Positions 9,279 to 17,762 of a stretch of DNA of 64,000 bases are shown here, piece by piece. A model generated the notes under the pieces. The model saw only the letters and a list, made by a program, of their open reading frames with translations. It ran no database searches and was not told the DNA's origin. The stretch is from Microbacterium thalassium (GTDB lineage Bacteria; Actinomycetota; Actinomycetes; Actinomycetales; Microbacteriaceae): positions 1,550,001 through 1,614,000 of the forward strand of contig NZ_JACHML010000001.1 of NCBI RefSeq assembly GCF_014208045.1, written 5' to 3'. Numbering within the stretch: the first letter of the stretch is position 1; each line of letters opens with the position of its first letter. The translations under genes were made by a program, and so were the position numbers.

Positions 9279-9674
9279 GTGATCGTCGGCATCGGCATCG
9301 ACCTGGTCGACATCGCGCGCTTCGAGAACGTGATCGCCCGCACGCCGCGCCTGCTCGAGCGGCTGTTCTCGCCCGCCGAACGCGAACTCAGGCCCCGCTC
9401 GCTCGCGGCCCGCTACGCCGCCAAGGAGGCGCTCATCAAGGCGCTCGGCGGCTCCGAAGGCCTGCACTGGACCGAGATCGAGATCACTCCCGAGGCATCG
9501 GGACGACCGTGGTTCACACTCACGGGGTCCACGGCCTCCGTCGTCGACGAGCGCGGCATCACGGGCCTGCACCTGTCGATGTCGCACGACGGCGGCTTCG
9601 CCACCGCGTACGTCGTCGCGGAAGCCGCGGATGCCGCAGCGCCCGCCGACCGACCCGCCGGAGCGCCCGCATGA
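9279..9674 (+). CDS. acpS: holo-[acyl-carrier-protein] synthase
   Basis: 131-residue 4'-phosphopantetheinyl transferase that converts apo-ACP to holo-ACP using CoA. The GTG at 9279 follows GGAAGGA and gives the classical opening VIVGIGIDLVDI with the Mg-binding Asp. AARYAAKEALIKAL (residues 44-57) carries the second metal ligand Glu, and HLSMSHDGGFATAYV is the third family motif. The frame stays open 60 bases upstream without a better start. The stop overlaps the alr ATG by four bases (ATGA), so the two are translationally coupled. Confidence 0.96.
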   Translation: MIVGIGIDLVDIARFENVIARTPRLLERLFSPAERELRPRSLAARYAAKEALIKALGGSEGLHWTEIEITPEASGRPWFTLTGSTASVVDERGITGLHLSMSHDGGFATAYVVAEAADAAAPADRPAGAPA

Positions 9675-10795
9675 CGCTCATGCCGCCCGGGATCCTGCGC
9701 GAGGCGACCGTCGACGTCGGAGCCATCGCCGCCAACATCCGGCACCTCCGGCGGCTCACCGACGCCGAGGTCATCGCCGTCGTCAAGGCCGACGGCTACG
9801 GCCACGGCGCGGCCCGCTCGGCCGCGGCCGCCCTCGACGGGGGAGCCGCGCGGCTCGGCGTCGCCGACGTGACCGAGGCGCTGGCGCTGCGCCGCGCGGG
9901 CATCGATGCGCCGATCCTGTCGTGGCTGCACGCGCCGGGCGCGTCCTTCGCCGAGGCCGCGGCGCACGGGATCGAGCTCGGCGTCTCGAGCGCCGACCAG
10001 CTCATGGCCGCCGCCGCGGCGGCATCCGTCGACCGGCCGGTCGTGGTCCACCTCAAGCTCGAGACCGGCCTCGGCCGCAACGGCATCGCGCCCGGCGACT
10101 GGCAGGTCGTGCTCTCCGAGGCGGCGCGGCTCGAGCGCATCGGCAAGATCAGGGTCGTCGGCGTGTTCAGCCACCTGTCGAACACCACGGAGGCCGACGA
10201 CCGGCAGGCGCTGACGGTGTTCAAAGAGGGGCTGGGCGTGGCGGCATCCGTCGGCCTCACGCCGCGCCTGTGGCACATCGCCGCGACGCACGCCGCGATC
10301 GCGCTGCCCGAGGCTCGCCTCGGCTGCGTGCGCGTCGGCATCGGCATGTACGGGCTGTCGCCGTTCGCCGACAAGACCAGCGCCGACCTGGGCCTGCGGC
10401 CCGCGATGACGCTGCGCGCACCGGTCGTGGCGGTGCGCCGCGTGCCGGCCGGGCAGGGCGTGTCGTACGGCTACACGCACCGCACCGAGCGCGAGACGAC
10501 GCTCGCGCTCGTCCCCCTGGGCTATGCCGACGGCGTGCCGCGGCAGGCGTCCTCGTGGGGTCCCGTGACCATCGGCGGACGGCGGTTCACGGTGGCGGGG
10601 CGCATCGCGATGGACCAGTTCGTCGTCGACGTCGGCGACCATCCGGTGGCGGTGGGCGACGAGGCGGTGCTGTTCGGCGACCCGACGCTCGGCGTCCCGT
10701 CCGCCGACGAGTGGGCGGACGCCGCCGGCACCATCAACTACGAGATCGTCACGCGCATCGGCCCACGGGTGCACCGCCGGCAGGTGTCGGCGTGA
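9671..10795 (+). CDS. alr: alanine racemase
   Basis: 374-residue PLP enzyme that supplies D-alanine for peptidoglycan. The N-terminal TIM barrel has the Schiff-base Lys39 in VVKADGYGHGA. In the C-terminal beta domain, GVSYGYTH contains the catalytic Tyr that acts from the partner subunit, and RIAMDQFVVDV follows as the family expects. It overlaps acpS at the start and tsaE at the end (GTGA), placing cell-wall and tRNA-modification genes in one tight operon acpS-alr-tsaE. Confidence 0.97.
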   Translation: MTLMPPGILREATVDVGAIAANIRHLRRLTDAEVIAVVKADGYGHGAARSAAAALDGGAARLGVADVTEALALRRAGIDAPILSWLHAPGASFAEAAAHGIELGVSSADQLMAAAAAASVDRPVVVHLKLETGLGRNGIAPGDWQVVLSEAARLERIGKIRVVGVFSHLSNTTEADDRQALTVFKEGLGVAASVGLTPRLWHIAATHAAIALPEARLGCVRVGIGMYGLSPFADKTSADLGLRPAMTLRAPVVAVRRVPAGQGVSYGYTHRTERETTLALVPLGYADGVPRQASSWGPVTIGGRRFTVAGRIAMDQFVVDVGDHPVAVGDEAVLFGDPTLGVPSADEWADAAGTINYEIVTRIGPRVHRRQVSA

Positions 10796-11292
10796 CGGGC
10801 ATCGATGAGCTGGTCGGCACGCGCGAGATCGGGTCGCCCGACGCCATGGAGGAGCTCGGCCGCACCATCGGCGGGATGCTGCGCGCCGGCGACCTGGTCG
10901 TGCTCACCGGGCCGCTCGGCGCCGGCAAGACGACGCTGACCCGAGGCATCGGCGAGGGCCTCGGCGTGCGCGGGCCCGTACAGAGCCCCACATTCGTGCT
11001 CGCCCGCACGCATCCGTCCCTCGTCGGGGGCGCCCCGCTCGTTCATGTGGACGCGTACCGCATCGGCTCGGCGCTCGAACTCGAGGACCTCGACATCGAC
11101 GTCGAGGGATCGGTGACGATCGTCGAGTGGGGCCGGGGGATGGTCGACCACCTCCGCGACACCTGGTGGGAGATCGAGCTCGACCGCGAATGGCACGGCC
11201 ACGGCGTCGACACCGCGTGCGGCACGACCGGCCGCGAGTCGGAGCTGGATGCCGCCGCCCCCCGCCTCGTGACGATCTCGCGCCGGCCGTAG
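10792..11292 (+). CDS. tsaE: tRNA threonylcarbamoyladenosine synthesis ATPase TsaE
   Basis: 166-residue P-loop ATPase that works with TsaB and TsaD in making t6A37 on ANN-decoding tRNAs. The Walker A loop GPLGAGKTTLTRG is at about residues 40-52. QSPTFVLA and HVDAYRIGS, with the catalytic Asp, follow, then EDLDIDVEGSVTIVEWG with the conserved W/E region. The GTG start overlaps the alr stop. A short near-copy of its last codons recurs about 84 bp after the 3' end. Confidence 0.93.
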   Translation: MTGIDELVGTREIGSPDAMEELGRTIGGMLRAGDLVVLTGPLGAGKTTLTRGIGEGLGVRGPVQSPTFVLARTHPSLVGGAPLVHVDAYRIGSALELEDLDIDVEGSVTIVEWGRGMVDHLRDTWWEIELDREWHGHGVDTACGTTGRESELDAAAPRLVTISRRP

Positions 11293-11373
11293 CCGATTCC
11301 CGGGATGCCGCGGTTCGCAGGAGCCGCGCCCCTCGGCATCCGTGTCCGCCTTCGTAACGATCTCGCGACGTCC
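11266..11373 (+). repeat. near-repeat of the tsaE 3' end in the tsaE-tsaB gap
   Basis: Bases 11266-11289 (the last codons of tsaE, encoding LVTISRRP) recur at 11350-11373 with about four changes over 24 bp, and the second copy also spells VTISRRP. The copies share an exact 11-mer ACGATCTCGCG. This may be a relic of a small duplication or a shifted stop codon; chance is possible in such GC-rich sequence. Confidence 0.4.
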
Positions 11374-11419
11374 GACCGGGTGGCACCGGTACCACGGGGG
11401 TCGTCCAGGGGCCCCGGAT

Positions 11420-11425
11420 TACCCT
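11420..11425 (+). promoter_or_regulatory. -10 TACCCT of tsaB, leaderless type
   Basis: TACCCT ends seven bases before the GTG of tsaB at 11433, so tsaB probably has its own promoter in addition to any read-through from tsaE. Confidence 0.5.
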
Positions 11426-11432
11426 GGTAGGC

Positions 11433-12092
11433 GTGATTCTCGGCATCGACACGTCCCTCGGCACCACCGTGGCCGTCGTCGACCCCGACGGCCTGGTCCG
11501 GGCCCAGCTGAACAGCGCGGATCCGCGCGGGCACGCCGAAGTGATCGGCTCGCTGCTGGAGCGCGTGCTCGCCGAGGCGGGCGCCGGACCGACCGACATC
11601 ACCCACGTCGCGGCCGGCATGGGCCCGGGTCCCTTCACGGGGCTGCGGGTGGGCATCGCCGCCGCCCGCACGTTCGCGCTCGGCCGCGGCATCCCGTTCA
11701 TCCCCGTCGTCAGTCACGACGCCGTCGCCCTCGAGCTGCTGCTCCACGACGCGCTCACCGGCGGCTGGGAGGAGACGGCCGACGAGCCGTTCGCCGTATG
11801 CACCGACGCCCGCCGGCGCGAGTTCGCGTACACCGTGTACCGGGGCCTCGACGAGGACGGGCTGCCGGTCCGTCTCGCCGAGCCCGCGCTCATCCCGCGC
11901 GAGGACCTCGACGCGCGGCTGACCGCCGACCGCGTCCTGCGCCGCGACGCCGACCGCATCCCCGCCGCGATGCTCGCGCTCGCCGCAGGCCGCGCCGTGG
12001 CCGCCGATCGCGCCGTCGGCCCCGACGACGCCCTGTACCTGCGGTCGCCGGATGTCACGCCGTCCCACGGACCGAAGCGGGTGAGCGCATGA
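11433..12092 (+). CDS. tsaB: t6A synthesis protein TsaB
   Basis: 219-residue ASKHA-fold partner of TsaD, needed as scaffold of the threonylcarbamoyl transferase complex. It opens [16 protein letters not shown] and has the TsaB motif [13 protein letters not shown] near residues 69-81, but lacks the TsaD metal-binding HxxxH, as expected. The GTG start follows a -10 hexamer by seven bases. Its stop overlaps the rimI ATG (ATGA), giving the unit tsaB-rimI-tsaD and the Ala/Pro-rich membrane gene, all with four-base overlaps. Confidence 0.94.
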   Translation: MILGIDTSLGTTVAVVDPDGLVRAQLNSADPRGHAEVIGSLLERVLAEAGAGPTDITHVAAGMGPGPFTGLRVGIAAARTFALGRGIPFIPVVSHDAVALELLLHDALTGGWEETADEPFAVCTDARRREFAYTVYRGLDEDGLPVRLAEPALIPREDLDARLTADRVLRRDADRIPAAMLALAAGRAVAADRAVGPDDALYLRSPDVTPSHGPKRVSA

Positions 12093-12736
12093 CGACGCGC
12101 CGCGCGACCCTCGACGACCTCGGCGCGATCATGGCGCTCGAGCGTGCGTCGTTCCCGACCGACGCCTGGTCCGACGCCATGATGCGCGAGGAGATCCTGT
12201 CGCCGCACGGCTGGTACGTGGTGGTCGAGGAGGCCGGACACCTCGTCGGCTACGCCGGCCTGCGGGCCGTCCACGGCAGCCGGGACGCCGACGTGCAGAC
12301 CATCGCGCTCGCCGCATCCGCTCGCGGTCGTGGGCGCGGTCGCGCGCTGCTGCGGACGCTCCTGACCGAAGCCGCCCGCCGCCGCGTGCGCGAGGTGTTC
12401 CTCGAGGTGCGCGCCGACAACCCGGTCGCGCAGGCGCTGTACGCGTCCGAGGGATTCCAGGAACTCGGCCGTCGCCCGAAGTACTACCAGCCCGACGGCG
12501 TCGACGCGATCGTCATGCGCCTGGACGTCGCCGGCTGGCTCGCCGCGCGCGGTCCGGATGCCGTGTCCGCCGCATCCGCGCCCGCCGCCGTGCCCGCCCC
12601 CACCGGCACACGAACGTCGGAGGATCGCGTGAACGTCGGAGGATCCGGCTCGGATGCTCCGACGGAGGACGGTTTCTCCGACGTTGCGGGCGTGCGCGAG
12701 CGTGCTGCCGCGAACGAGGCGGGAGCGTGCACGTGA
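12089..12736 (+). CDS. rimI: ribosomal-protein-alanine N-acetyltransferase RimI with a repeat-derived C-terminal tail
   Basis: 215-residue GNAT acetyltransferase, likely acting on the N terminus of ribosomal protein S18 and perhaps others. The core (residues 1-150) has the acetyl-CoA motif [14 protein letters not shown] and the end motif [18 protein letters not shown] typical of RimI. About 60 extra residues follow. Much of that tail (roughly 175-200, containing [18 protein letters not shown]) is encoded by the palindromic element at 12611-12688, which is read in frame. Family members are usually about 150 residues, so the tail is probably an unstructured addition. Confidence 0.93.
   Translation: MTTRRATLDDLGAIMALERASFPTDAWSDAMMREEILSPHGWYVVVEEAGHLVGYAGLRAVHGSRDADVQTIALAASARGRGRGRALLRTLLTEAARRRVREVFLEVRADNPVAQALYASEGFQELGRRPKYYQPDGVDAIVMRLDVAGWLAARGPDAVSAASAPAAVPAPTGTRTSEDRVNVGGSGSDAPTEDGFSDVAGVRERAAANEAGACT
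12611..12688 (+). repeat. palindromic dispersed element, copy 1, inside rimI
   Basis: Outer arms CGAACGTCGGAG and CTCCGACGTTG with an inner pair GAACGTCGGAGGATCC and ATGCTCCGAC. The same arrangement recurs at 15380-15453 (reverse strand), 31299-31380 and 47776-47858, with a half copy at 19289-19328. Here it is read as part of rimI without breaking the frame. Confidence 0.85.
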
Positions 12737-13812
12737 ACAGCGCTGAGCCGCTGGTCCTCGGGATCGAGACGAGCTGCGACGAGACCGGCATCGGGATCGT
12801 GCGCGGCCGCACGCTCCTGAGCAACACCATCGCCAGTTCGATGGACGAGCACGCCCGCTACGGCGGCGTCGTGCCCGAGGTCGCCGCCCGCGCCCACCTC
12901 GAGGCCCTGCAGCCCGCGCTCGAGACGGCGCTCGCCGAGTCGGGTGTCGCCCTCGCCGACGTCGACGCCGTCGCCGTCACGAGCGGGCCCGGCCTCGCCG
13001 GCGCTCTCATGGTCGGCGTCGGCGCCGCGAAGTCGCTCGCGGTCTCGCTCGGCAAGCCGCTGTACGCCGTGAACCATCTGGTCGGCCACATCGCCGCCGA
13101 CATCCTCGACGCCGAGGCGCCGCCGCTGGAGTACCCCACCGTCGCACTGCTCGTGAGCGGCGGGCACACGTCGCTGCTGCTCGTGCGCGATCTCACCGGC
13201 GACGTCGAGATGCTCGGCGAGACGATGGACGACGCCGCCGGCGAGGCGTTCGACAAGGTCGCGCGGCTGCTGGGGCTTCCGTACCCCGGCGGTCCCGAGA
13301 TCGACCGCGCGGCGGCGACGGGCGATCCGGACGCGATCCGCTTCCCGCGCGGGCTGTCGCGCGCCTCCGACATGGCGAAGCACCGCTACGACTTCTCGTT
13401 CTCGGGCCTGAAGACGGCCGTCGCGCGGTGGGTCGAGCAGCGCGAGGCGGCGGGCGCGGAGATCCCGGTCGCCGATGTCGCGGCGTCCTTCCGCGAGGCC
13501 GTCGTCGACGTCCTCGTGACCAAGGCGCTCGCGGCGTGCCGCGACTACGACGTGCCGCGGCTGCTGCTGGGCGGCGGTGTCATCGCCAACAGGCGCCTGC
13601 GCGATGTCGCGCTCGAGCGTGCGGCCGAGCAGGGGGTCACCGTGCGCATCCCGCCGCTGTCCCTGTGCACCGACAACGGGGCCATGATCGCCGCCCTCGC
13701 CTCCGAGCTCATCATGTCGGGGCGGATGCCGTCGACGCTGCAGTTCGGCGCCGACTCGACCCTGCCCGTGACCGAGATCCAGGTCGCGGCCGACGCAGAG
13801 GATGCCGCATGA
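12733..13812 (+). CDS. tsaD: tRNA N6-adenosine threonylcarbamoyltransferase TsaD
   Basis: 359-residue catalytic subunit that transfers threonylcarbamoyl from threonylcarbamoyl-AMP to A37 of tRNA. It opens [17 protein letters not shown] and has the metal-binding HxxxH in [11 protein letters not shown] (about residues 113-123). [32 protein letters not shown] and [13 protein letters not shown] follow in family order. I take the GTG at 12733, which overlaps the rimI stop (GTGA) and has GGGAG eight bases before it. A GTG six bases earlier is also possible. Confidence 0.97.
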   Translation: MNSAEPLVLGIETSCDETGIGIVRGRTLLSNTIASSMDEHARYGGVVPEVAARAHLEALQPALETALAESGVALADVDAVAVTSGPGLAGALMVGVGAAKSLAVSLGKPLYAVNHLVGHIAADILDAEAPPLEYPTVALLVSGGHTSLLLVRDLTGDVEMLGETMDDAAGEAFDKVARLLGLPYPGGPEIDRAAATGDPDAIRFPRGLSRASDMAKHRYDFSFSGLKTAVARWVEQREAAGAEIPVADVAASFREAVVDVLVTKALAACRDYDVPRLLLGGGVIANRRLRDVALERAAEQGVTVRIPPLSLCTDNGAMIAALASELIMSGRMPSTLQFGADSTLPVTEIQVAADAEDAA

Positions 13813-14624
13813 CCGGGGGAGTGGACGCGGGACGCCCGACGAAGCCCGACGAGGGCGGCGTGGACGAGACGGCTGTGCCTGACGCGTCCGGGGAGGCGGC
13901 GTCGGCGCGCACGGACGCCGTGAGCCCTGACGCTGCGACCCCTCCGGACGCCGCCGGTCCGGCCGCGCCCCTCGCGAACGCCCCGGACTCCGCCGACGCG
14001 CCGGCAGGCTCGCACGAGCCTGCGGCGCCCGAGGCGCCGCAGGCCGTGACGCCCGCAGCGACCGAGCCCGCAGCGCCCGCAGGCTCCGAGCCGTCGGCGC
14101 CCGTCGTCGGAGCAGCCGCCCCGGCGACGGAGTCCGCGCCCGACACCGCCGACTCCCCGGCGGAGGGCGGCTGGCTGTACCCGACCGCGGTCCCGGTGAC
14201 GTCGGAATGGATGACGGGGCCGACGTCGGCGGACGTCGACTCCCGCGCCGACACGTCGCGCCTGCCCGGCCAGCATCGCGGCGGCTTCTCGCGTCTGCCG
14301 ACGGCTCCGGTCGACGTGACCGTGCGCACCGGCCCCGAGCCGGACACCGCCACGAACTGGGCGCAGACGCCGCAGGCGGGCCCCCAGCGCGGGCTCGCCG
14401 GGTGGGCGCTGATGTTCGCCGTGCTGGGGCTGGCCGTGTCGATGTTCGTGGGCTGGGGCTTCCCCATCGGGCTGGTCGGCGTCGCCTCCGGCATCCTCGC
14501 GCTGCGCCGCCCGACCGAGAACCGCGCCCTCGCGGGGTGGGCGGTCGTGCTCGGCACGGCGTCGCTCATCTACAGCGCCGGCTGGCTGTGGTTCGCCGCG
14601 TCGCAGGCGAATCTGTTCGGCTGA
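13809..14624 (+). CDS. Ala/Pro-rich membrane protein with C-terminal DUF4190-like domain
   Basis: 271 residues. The first about 190 are low-complexity (Ala, Pro, Glu, Thr, Ser) and presumably disordered and cytoplasmic. The last 70 hold two membrane helices around [19 protein letters not shown] and [18 protein letters not shown], with [14 protein letters not shown] between them, a pattern found in DUF4190 proteins. It overlaps the tsaD stop (ATGA), so it is the last gene of the tsaB-rimI-tsaD unit. Its function is unknown; coupling to tsaD is probably just operon packing. Confidence 0.85.
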   Translation: MTGGVDAGRPTKPDEGGVDETAVPDASGEAASARTDAVSPDAATPPDAAGPAAPLANAPDSADAPAGSHEPAAPEAPQAVTPAATEPAAPAGSEPSAPVVGAAAPATESAPDTADSPAEGGWLYPTAVPVTSEWMTGPTSADVDSRADTSRLPGQHRGGFSRLPTAPVDVTVRTGPEPDTATNWAQTPQAGPQRGLAGWALMFAVLGLAVSMFVGWGFPIGLVGVASGILALRRPTENRALAGWAVVLGTASLIYSAGWLWFAASQANLFG

Positions 14625-14636
14625 CGGCGGGCGCGC

Positions 14637-15956
14637 TCAGGCGGCGGGGAGCCGGTCGGCGAGGATCGCCGTGCGCTTGCTGCCGATGCGGGTGAGGAAG
14701 AGGGTCGCGGATGCCTCGCCCCGCAGCTTGAGCTTCGTCCGCAGCGCGGCCGGATCGACGTCGACGCCGCGCTTCTTGATCTCGAGGCGCCCGATGTCGC
14801 GTGCGCGCAGCGCCGAGGCGAGGCCCTTGGTGTCGGCGGGCAGGACCTCGCGCACGCGGAACGACTGCACGAAGGGACTCGTGAGCGCGGCATCCGAGGT
14901 GAGGTAGGCGATGTGCTCGTCGAGCATGCCCGCCTCGAGCGTCCGGGCGACGTCGCCGATGAGCCGCGCGCGGATGACCGCGCCGTCGGGCTCGTGCAGG
15001 TACGCGCCGAGCTCGCGCGTCGGTTCGTCCTCGGCGTCGGCGCCGGCGGTGATCTCGGCCGCCGCGTCGCCGCGGATCACGAGCGCCGCCCGCGCGACGC
15101 CCGGCCGCGCGAGAGAGCCCGACCAGAGCACCAGCTCGATCGTCGAGCCGTCGGCGCTGACCCACTGCGCCTCGAAGCCGTCCGGGATGAGGTCGCGGTC
15201 GAGTCCCGGCCCGAGCTTGATGCCCGCCGGGACGCGCCCGGCCAGGTCGAACGTCCAGTCCAGGCTCGGCGACCAGTCCTCGGGGGCGGTGCGCTTGGTC
15301 TCGCGGTGCCCCGCCGTGCGGCGTGCCGGGTCGAGCCAGACCGCCTCGGGCGCTGCGGCCGCGGCATCCGCCCCCGTCGCGTCGGAGATTCCCACGTTCG
15401 TCGGAGCATCCGCGCCCGATCCTCCGACGTTCGTTGGATTCTCCGACGTTCGGGGGTCGCCGCCCCCGGGGAACGCGGATGCCGCGAACTCCTGCGCCGT
15501 CGCGTGGCGCACGCGGACGTCCGAGCCGAACGGCGCGAGGTTGTAGGCGGCGATGGCGGCTGTGATCTCGTCGGCGTCGACGGCGTCGACGGTAAGCCCG
15601 AGCGCGGCGAACCCCATCGCGTCGCCGCCGATGCCGCACCCGAGGTCGGCGACGCGCGCGATACCGGCATCCCGGAACCGCGCCGCGTGCCGAGCGGCGA
15701 CGCCCAGCCGCGTGGCCTGCTCGAGGCCGGCGCGCGTGAACAGCATGCGCTGGGCGAACTCGCCGAACTTCTCGCCGGCACGGGCGCGCAGCCGCGCCTG
15801 ACCGACCACCGCGGAGACGAGGTCGGGGGAGTGCCCGTCCTTGCGCAGCCGCGACACGACGCGGGCGACGTCGGCGGACGTCTCGACGGGGTCCAGGGCA
15901 TCGAGAAGCCGCAGGCCCTCGGGCGTGAGCAGCGCGGTCAGCTCGGCCATGTCCAT
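14637..15956 (-). CDS. class I SAM-dependent methyltransferase with THUMP-like C-terminal domain, carrying a repeat-encoded insert
   Basis: 439 residues. Rossmann-type methyltransferase core with motif I VADLGCGIGGDAMGF near residues 102-116, acidic loop VDAVDADEIT and later VWLDPARRT. The C-terminal third (LKLRGEASATLFLTRIGSKR) resembles the THUMP-like domain of actinobacterial putative RNA methyltransferases. Residues about 168-192 (RTSENPTNVGGSGADAPTN) come from the palindromic element at 15380-15453 read on the minus strand. It sits between a core strand and the catalytic motif, at a likely surface loop. The RNA target is unknown. Confidence 0.85.
   Translation of the reverse strand: MDMAELTALLTPEGLRLLDALDPVETSADVARVVSRLRKDGHSPDLVSAVVGQARLRARAGEKFGEFAQRMLFTRAGLEQATRLGVAARHAARFRDAGIARVADLGCGIGGDAMGFAALGLTVDAVDADEITAAIAAYNLAPFGSDVRVRHATAQEFAASAFPGGGDPRTSENPTNVGGSGADAPTNVGISDATGADAAAAAPEAVWLDPARRTAGHRETKRTAPEDWSPSLDWTFDLAGRVPAGIKLGPGLDRDLIPDGFEAQWVSADGSTIELVLWSGSLARPGVARAALVIRGDAAAEITAGADAEDEPTRELGAYLHEPDGAVIRARLIGDVARTLEAGMLDEHIAYLTSDAALTSPFVQSFRVREVLPADTKGLASALRARDIGRLEIKKRGVDVDPAALRTKLKLRGEASATLFLTRIGSKRTAILADRLPAA
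15380..15453 (-). repeat. palindromic dispersed element, copy 2, inside the methyltransferase gene
   Basis: On the minus strand the order CGAACGTCGGAGAATCC, AACGAACGTCGGAGGATC, GGATGCTCCGACGAACG, TCTCCGAC matches copy 1 in the same orientation relative to the gene. It encodes the same core peptide NVGGSGxDAPT in the same frame as in rimI. Confidence 0.85.
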
Positions 15957-16014
15957 CCGACCAGCCTAGGTCCGCCGCAGGACCGGACGGAGATGTCCGA
16001 TCAACCCCTGGTGC

Positions 16015-16037
16015 ATGAATCAGGTTTCATCTAGTGT
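16015..16037 (+). promoter_or_regulatory. probable promoter and small palindrome upstream of the esterase gene
   Basis: ATGAA (16015-16019) and TTCAT (16026-16030) form an inverted repeat just before a -10-like TAGTGT (16032-16037). This leaves a leader of about 115 nt before the esterase ATG at 16158. A repressor site is possible; no regulator is adjacent. Confidence 0.4.
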
Positions 16038-16157
16038 CGGACCTGCGCCCGTGGCGGCGCGCCGCGCGGAATCGATGCGGATGCCGCGCGCAGCTCCCGC
16101 CCGGATGCCCTGAGCAATGGTGCCGGGGGCGACGGCGGGGCGATCGAAGGAGCACTG

Positions 16158-17621
16158 ATGCCCTCATACCGTTCGCGATCCACGTCCCGCTCCACCTCCT
16201 CCCGTCCCACCCCACCCCGCTCGTGCCTGATCGCGGGCGGCATCGCCGCCGTCCTCGCGGTCGTCGGCCTGGTCGGCGTCGCGCCCGCGGCGCAGGCGAT
16301 CATCTGCCCGCCCGGCTTCGAGACGCTCCCCGGCTGCACCAACGGCGACACCGGCGGGGGCGGCGACACCGGCGGCGGCACGACGACCGGAACCTGGACC
16401 ACCGAGACGATCGCCGGCATGAGCGTGCGCCTGTACACCCCGATCACCGACCCCGCGCTCGCCGCGGGGCGCGCGCTCATGATCGGTCTCCACGGGTGTG
16501 CGCAGACGGCCTCCGACATGCAGACGGCCGGCAACTGGGCCGCGACCGCCGACGAGTACGGCATGGTCGTGGCGCTGCCCGACGCGCCGAACGGCGGCGT
16601 CATCTTCGGATGCTGGGACTACTACGACACAAGCCACTCGCGCACGGCTCCCTCGCGTCACGACGACAACCTGCTCGACCTCGCGTCGACGCTGCAGGCG
16701 CGGTCGGCGCTCGGCATCGACGCCGACCAGACCTACATCTCGGGGCTGTCCTCGGGCGGCGGCGAGACCATGGTGATGGGGTGCCTCGCGCCCGACGTGT
16801 TCGCCGGCATCGGCATCAACGCCGGTCCCACCGTCGGGACGACGTCGGGTCAGATCGGCAGCGTCGCGGTGAGCAAGGCGCAGGGGACCTCGACGTGCAC
16901 GTCGTTCGCCGGGTCGGCGTCCGACGCGTTCGACACCCAGGTGACGTCGATCATCTACGGCAGCAACGACGGCACCGTCGCGCCGGGCTACAACACGCTC
17001 AACGGCCAGATCATGGCGGGCATCTACGGCGCCGGCACCACGTCGACGTTCTCGCTGTCGGGACTCGCCGGCAACAACACCGCGGGTTCGGGCACGCTGT
17101 ACTCGGACGCCGAAGGTGCCCGTGTCTCGGTCATCCAGAACACGAACCTGGGCCACAACTGGCCCGCGGGCGCGGGCTCGGGCGGCTCGTACATCTCGGC
17201 GAACAGCATCGACTACCCGGCGTACGTCACGGGCTTCTTCTTCGACAACAACCGCCGCGTCGACCGCACGGTGCCCACGCCCACTCCGACCCCGACCCCC
17301 ACGCCCACTCCGACCCCGACCCCCACGGCGACGGCGACCCCGACGCCGACCCCGACGCCGACCCCGACCGCGACGGCGACGCCCACACCCACGCCCACGC
17401 CCACCGCGACGCCGACCCCGACCCCGACCCCGACGGACTGCATCACGGCCACCAACGCCGAGCACAAGGCCGCGGGGCGCGCGATCTCGTACGGCGTGAA
17501 CCCCTACAACCCCTACTACGCCGTGGTGACCCAGGCGTACTTGGGGCAGGGCGATGCGACCGTGACGTCGCTGCAGGCGGCGGCATCCGGCGGGTACACC
17601 GTGGTGAGTTCGTGCGGCTGA
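16158..17621 (+). CDS. secreted poly(3-hydroxybutyrate)-depolymerase-like esterase with Thr-Pro linker
   Basis: 487 residues. A twin-part N terminus (basic, Ser-rich, then LIAGGIAAVLAVVGLVGVAPAAQA) is a Sec signal with an AQA cleavage site near residue 50. The alpha/beta-hydrolase domain has LHGCAQTASDM (oxyanion region), nucleophile Ser198 in GLSSG, an Asp in YGSNDGTV and His in NLGHNWP, as in LpqC/PHB-depolymerase esterases. A (TP)n linker of about 55 residues joins a C-terminal module of about 60 residues (CITATNAEHKAAGRA...) resembling substrate-binding ends of secreted depolymerases. GAAGGAG precedes the ATG. Likely an extracellular polyester or acyl esterase. Confidence 0.85.
   Translation: MPSYRSRSTSRSTSSRPTPPRSCLIAGGIAAVLAVVGLVGVAPAAQAIICPPGFETLPGCTNGDTGGGGDTGGGTTTGTWTTETIAGMSVRLYTPITDPALAAGRALMIGLHGCAQTASDMQTAGNWAATADEYGMVVALPDAPNGGVIFGCWDYYDTSHSRTAPSRHDDNLLDLASTLQARSALGIDADQTYISGLSSGGGETMVMGCLAPDVFAGIGINAGPTVGTTSGQIGSVAVSKAQGTSTCTSFAGSASDAFDTQVTSIIYGSNDGTVAPGYNTLNGQIMAGIYGAGTTSTFSLSGLAGNNTAGSGTLYSDAEGARVSVIQNTNLGHNWPAGAGSGGSYISANSIDYPAYVTGFFFDNNRRVDRTVPTPTPTPTPTPTPTPTPTATATPTPTPTPTPTATATPTPTPTPTATPTPTPTPTDCITATNAEHKAAGRAISYGVNPYNPYYAVVTQAYLGQGDATVTSLQAAASGGYTVVSSCG
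17272..17436 (+). repeat. coding microsatellite (Thr-Pro/Thr-Ala repeat)
   Basis: Imperfect tandem repeats of ACGCCCACTCCGACC-type units encode alternating Thr and Pro with some Thr-Ala. The region is prone to slippage by whole units, so linker length may vary between strains without breaking the frame. Confidence 0.9.
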
Positions 17622-17653
17622 CGAGACAGGCTGCGGGCTGCCGTCGTCATGGA

Positions 17654-17680
17654 CTGGCACTCACGTTGCACGAGTGCCAG
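17654..17680 (+). promoter_or_regulatory. CIRCE operator 1 (HrcA) overlapping the groES -35
   Basis: CTGGCACTC-N9-GAGTGCCAG is a perfect 9-9-9 palindrome. The -35 TTGCAC (17666-17671) lies within its spacer and the -10 TAGACT is at 17690-17695 (spacer 18), so HrcA binding would block the promoter. This form resembles Streptomyces groE CIRCE sites. Confidence 0.92.
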
Positions 17681-17700
17681 TGCCTTGCCTAGACTGCTCG

Positions 17701-17727
17701 TTAGCACTCTCAGCATGCGGGTGCTAA
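17701..17727 (+). promoter_or_regulatory. CIRCE operator 2 (HrcA) downstream of the groES transcription start
   Basis: TTAGCACTC-N9-GGGTGCTAA matches the CIRCE consensus with one mismatch in the second arm. It sits about at +1 to +25 of the promoter TTGCAC-N18-TAGACT and 36 bp before the groES start. Confidence 0.92.
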
Positions 17728-17762
17728 TGAGTCTTCAGTCTCAAGGAAAGAAGAGGTAGACC

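Noticed and set aside
9380..9393. GAACTCAGGC within acpS as a second copy of the 9118 repeat arm
   Set aside because: It lacks the partner arm and encodes conserved AcpS residues (ERELRP), so it is most likely coincidence.
17272..17436. Tandem repeats considered as a CRISPR-like array
   Set aside because: Units are short, spacer-free and encode a Thr-Pro linker within an intact gene.
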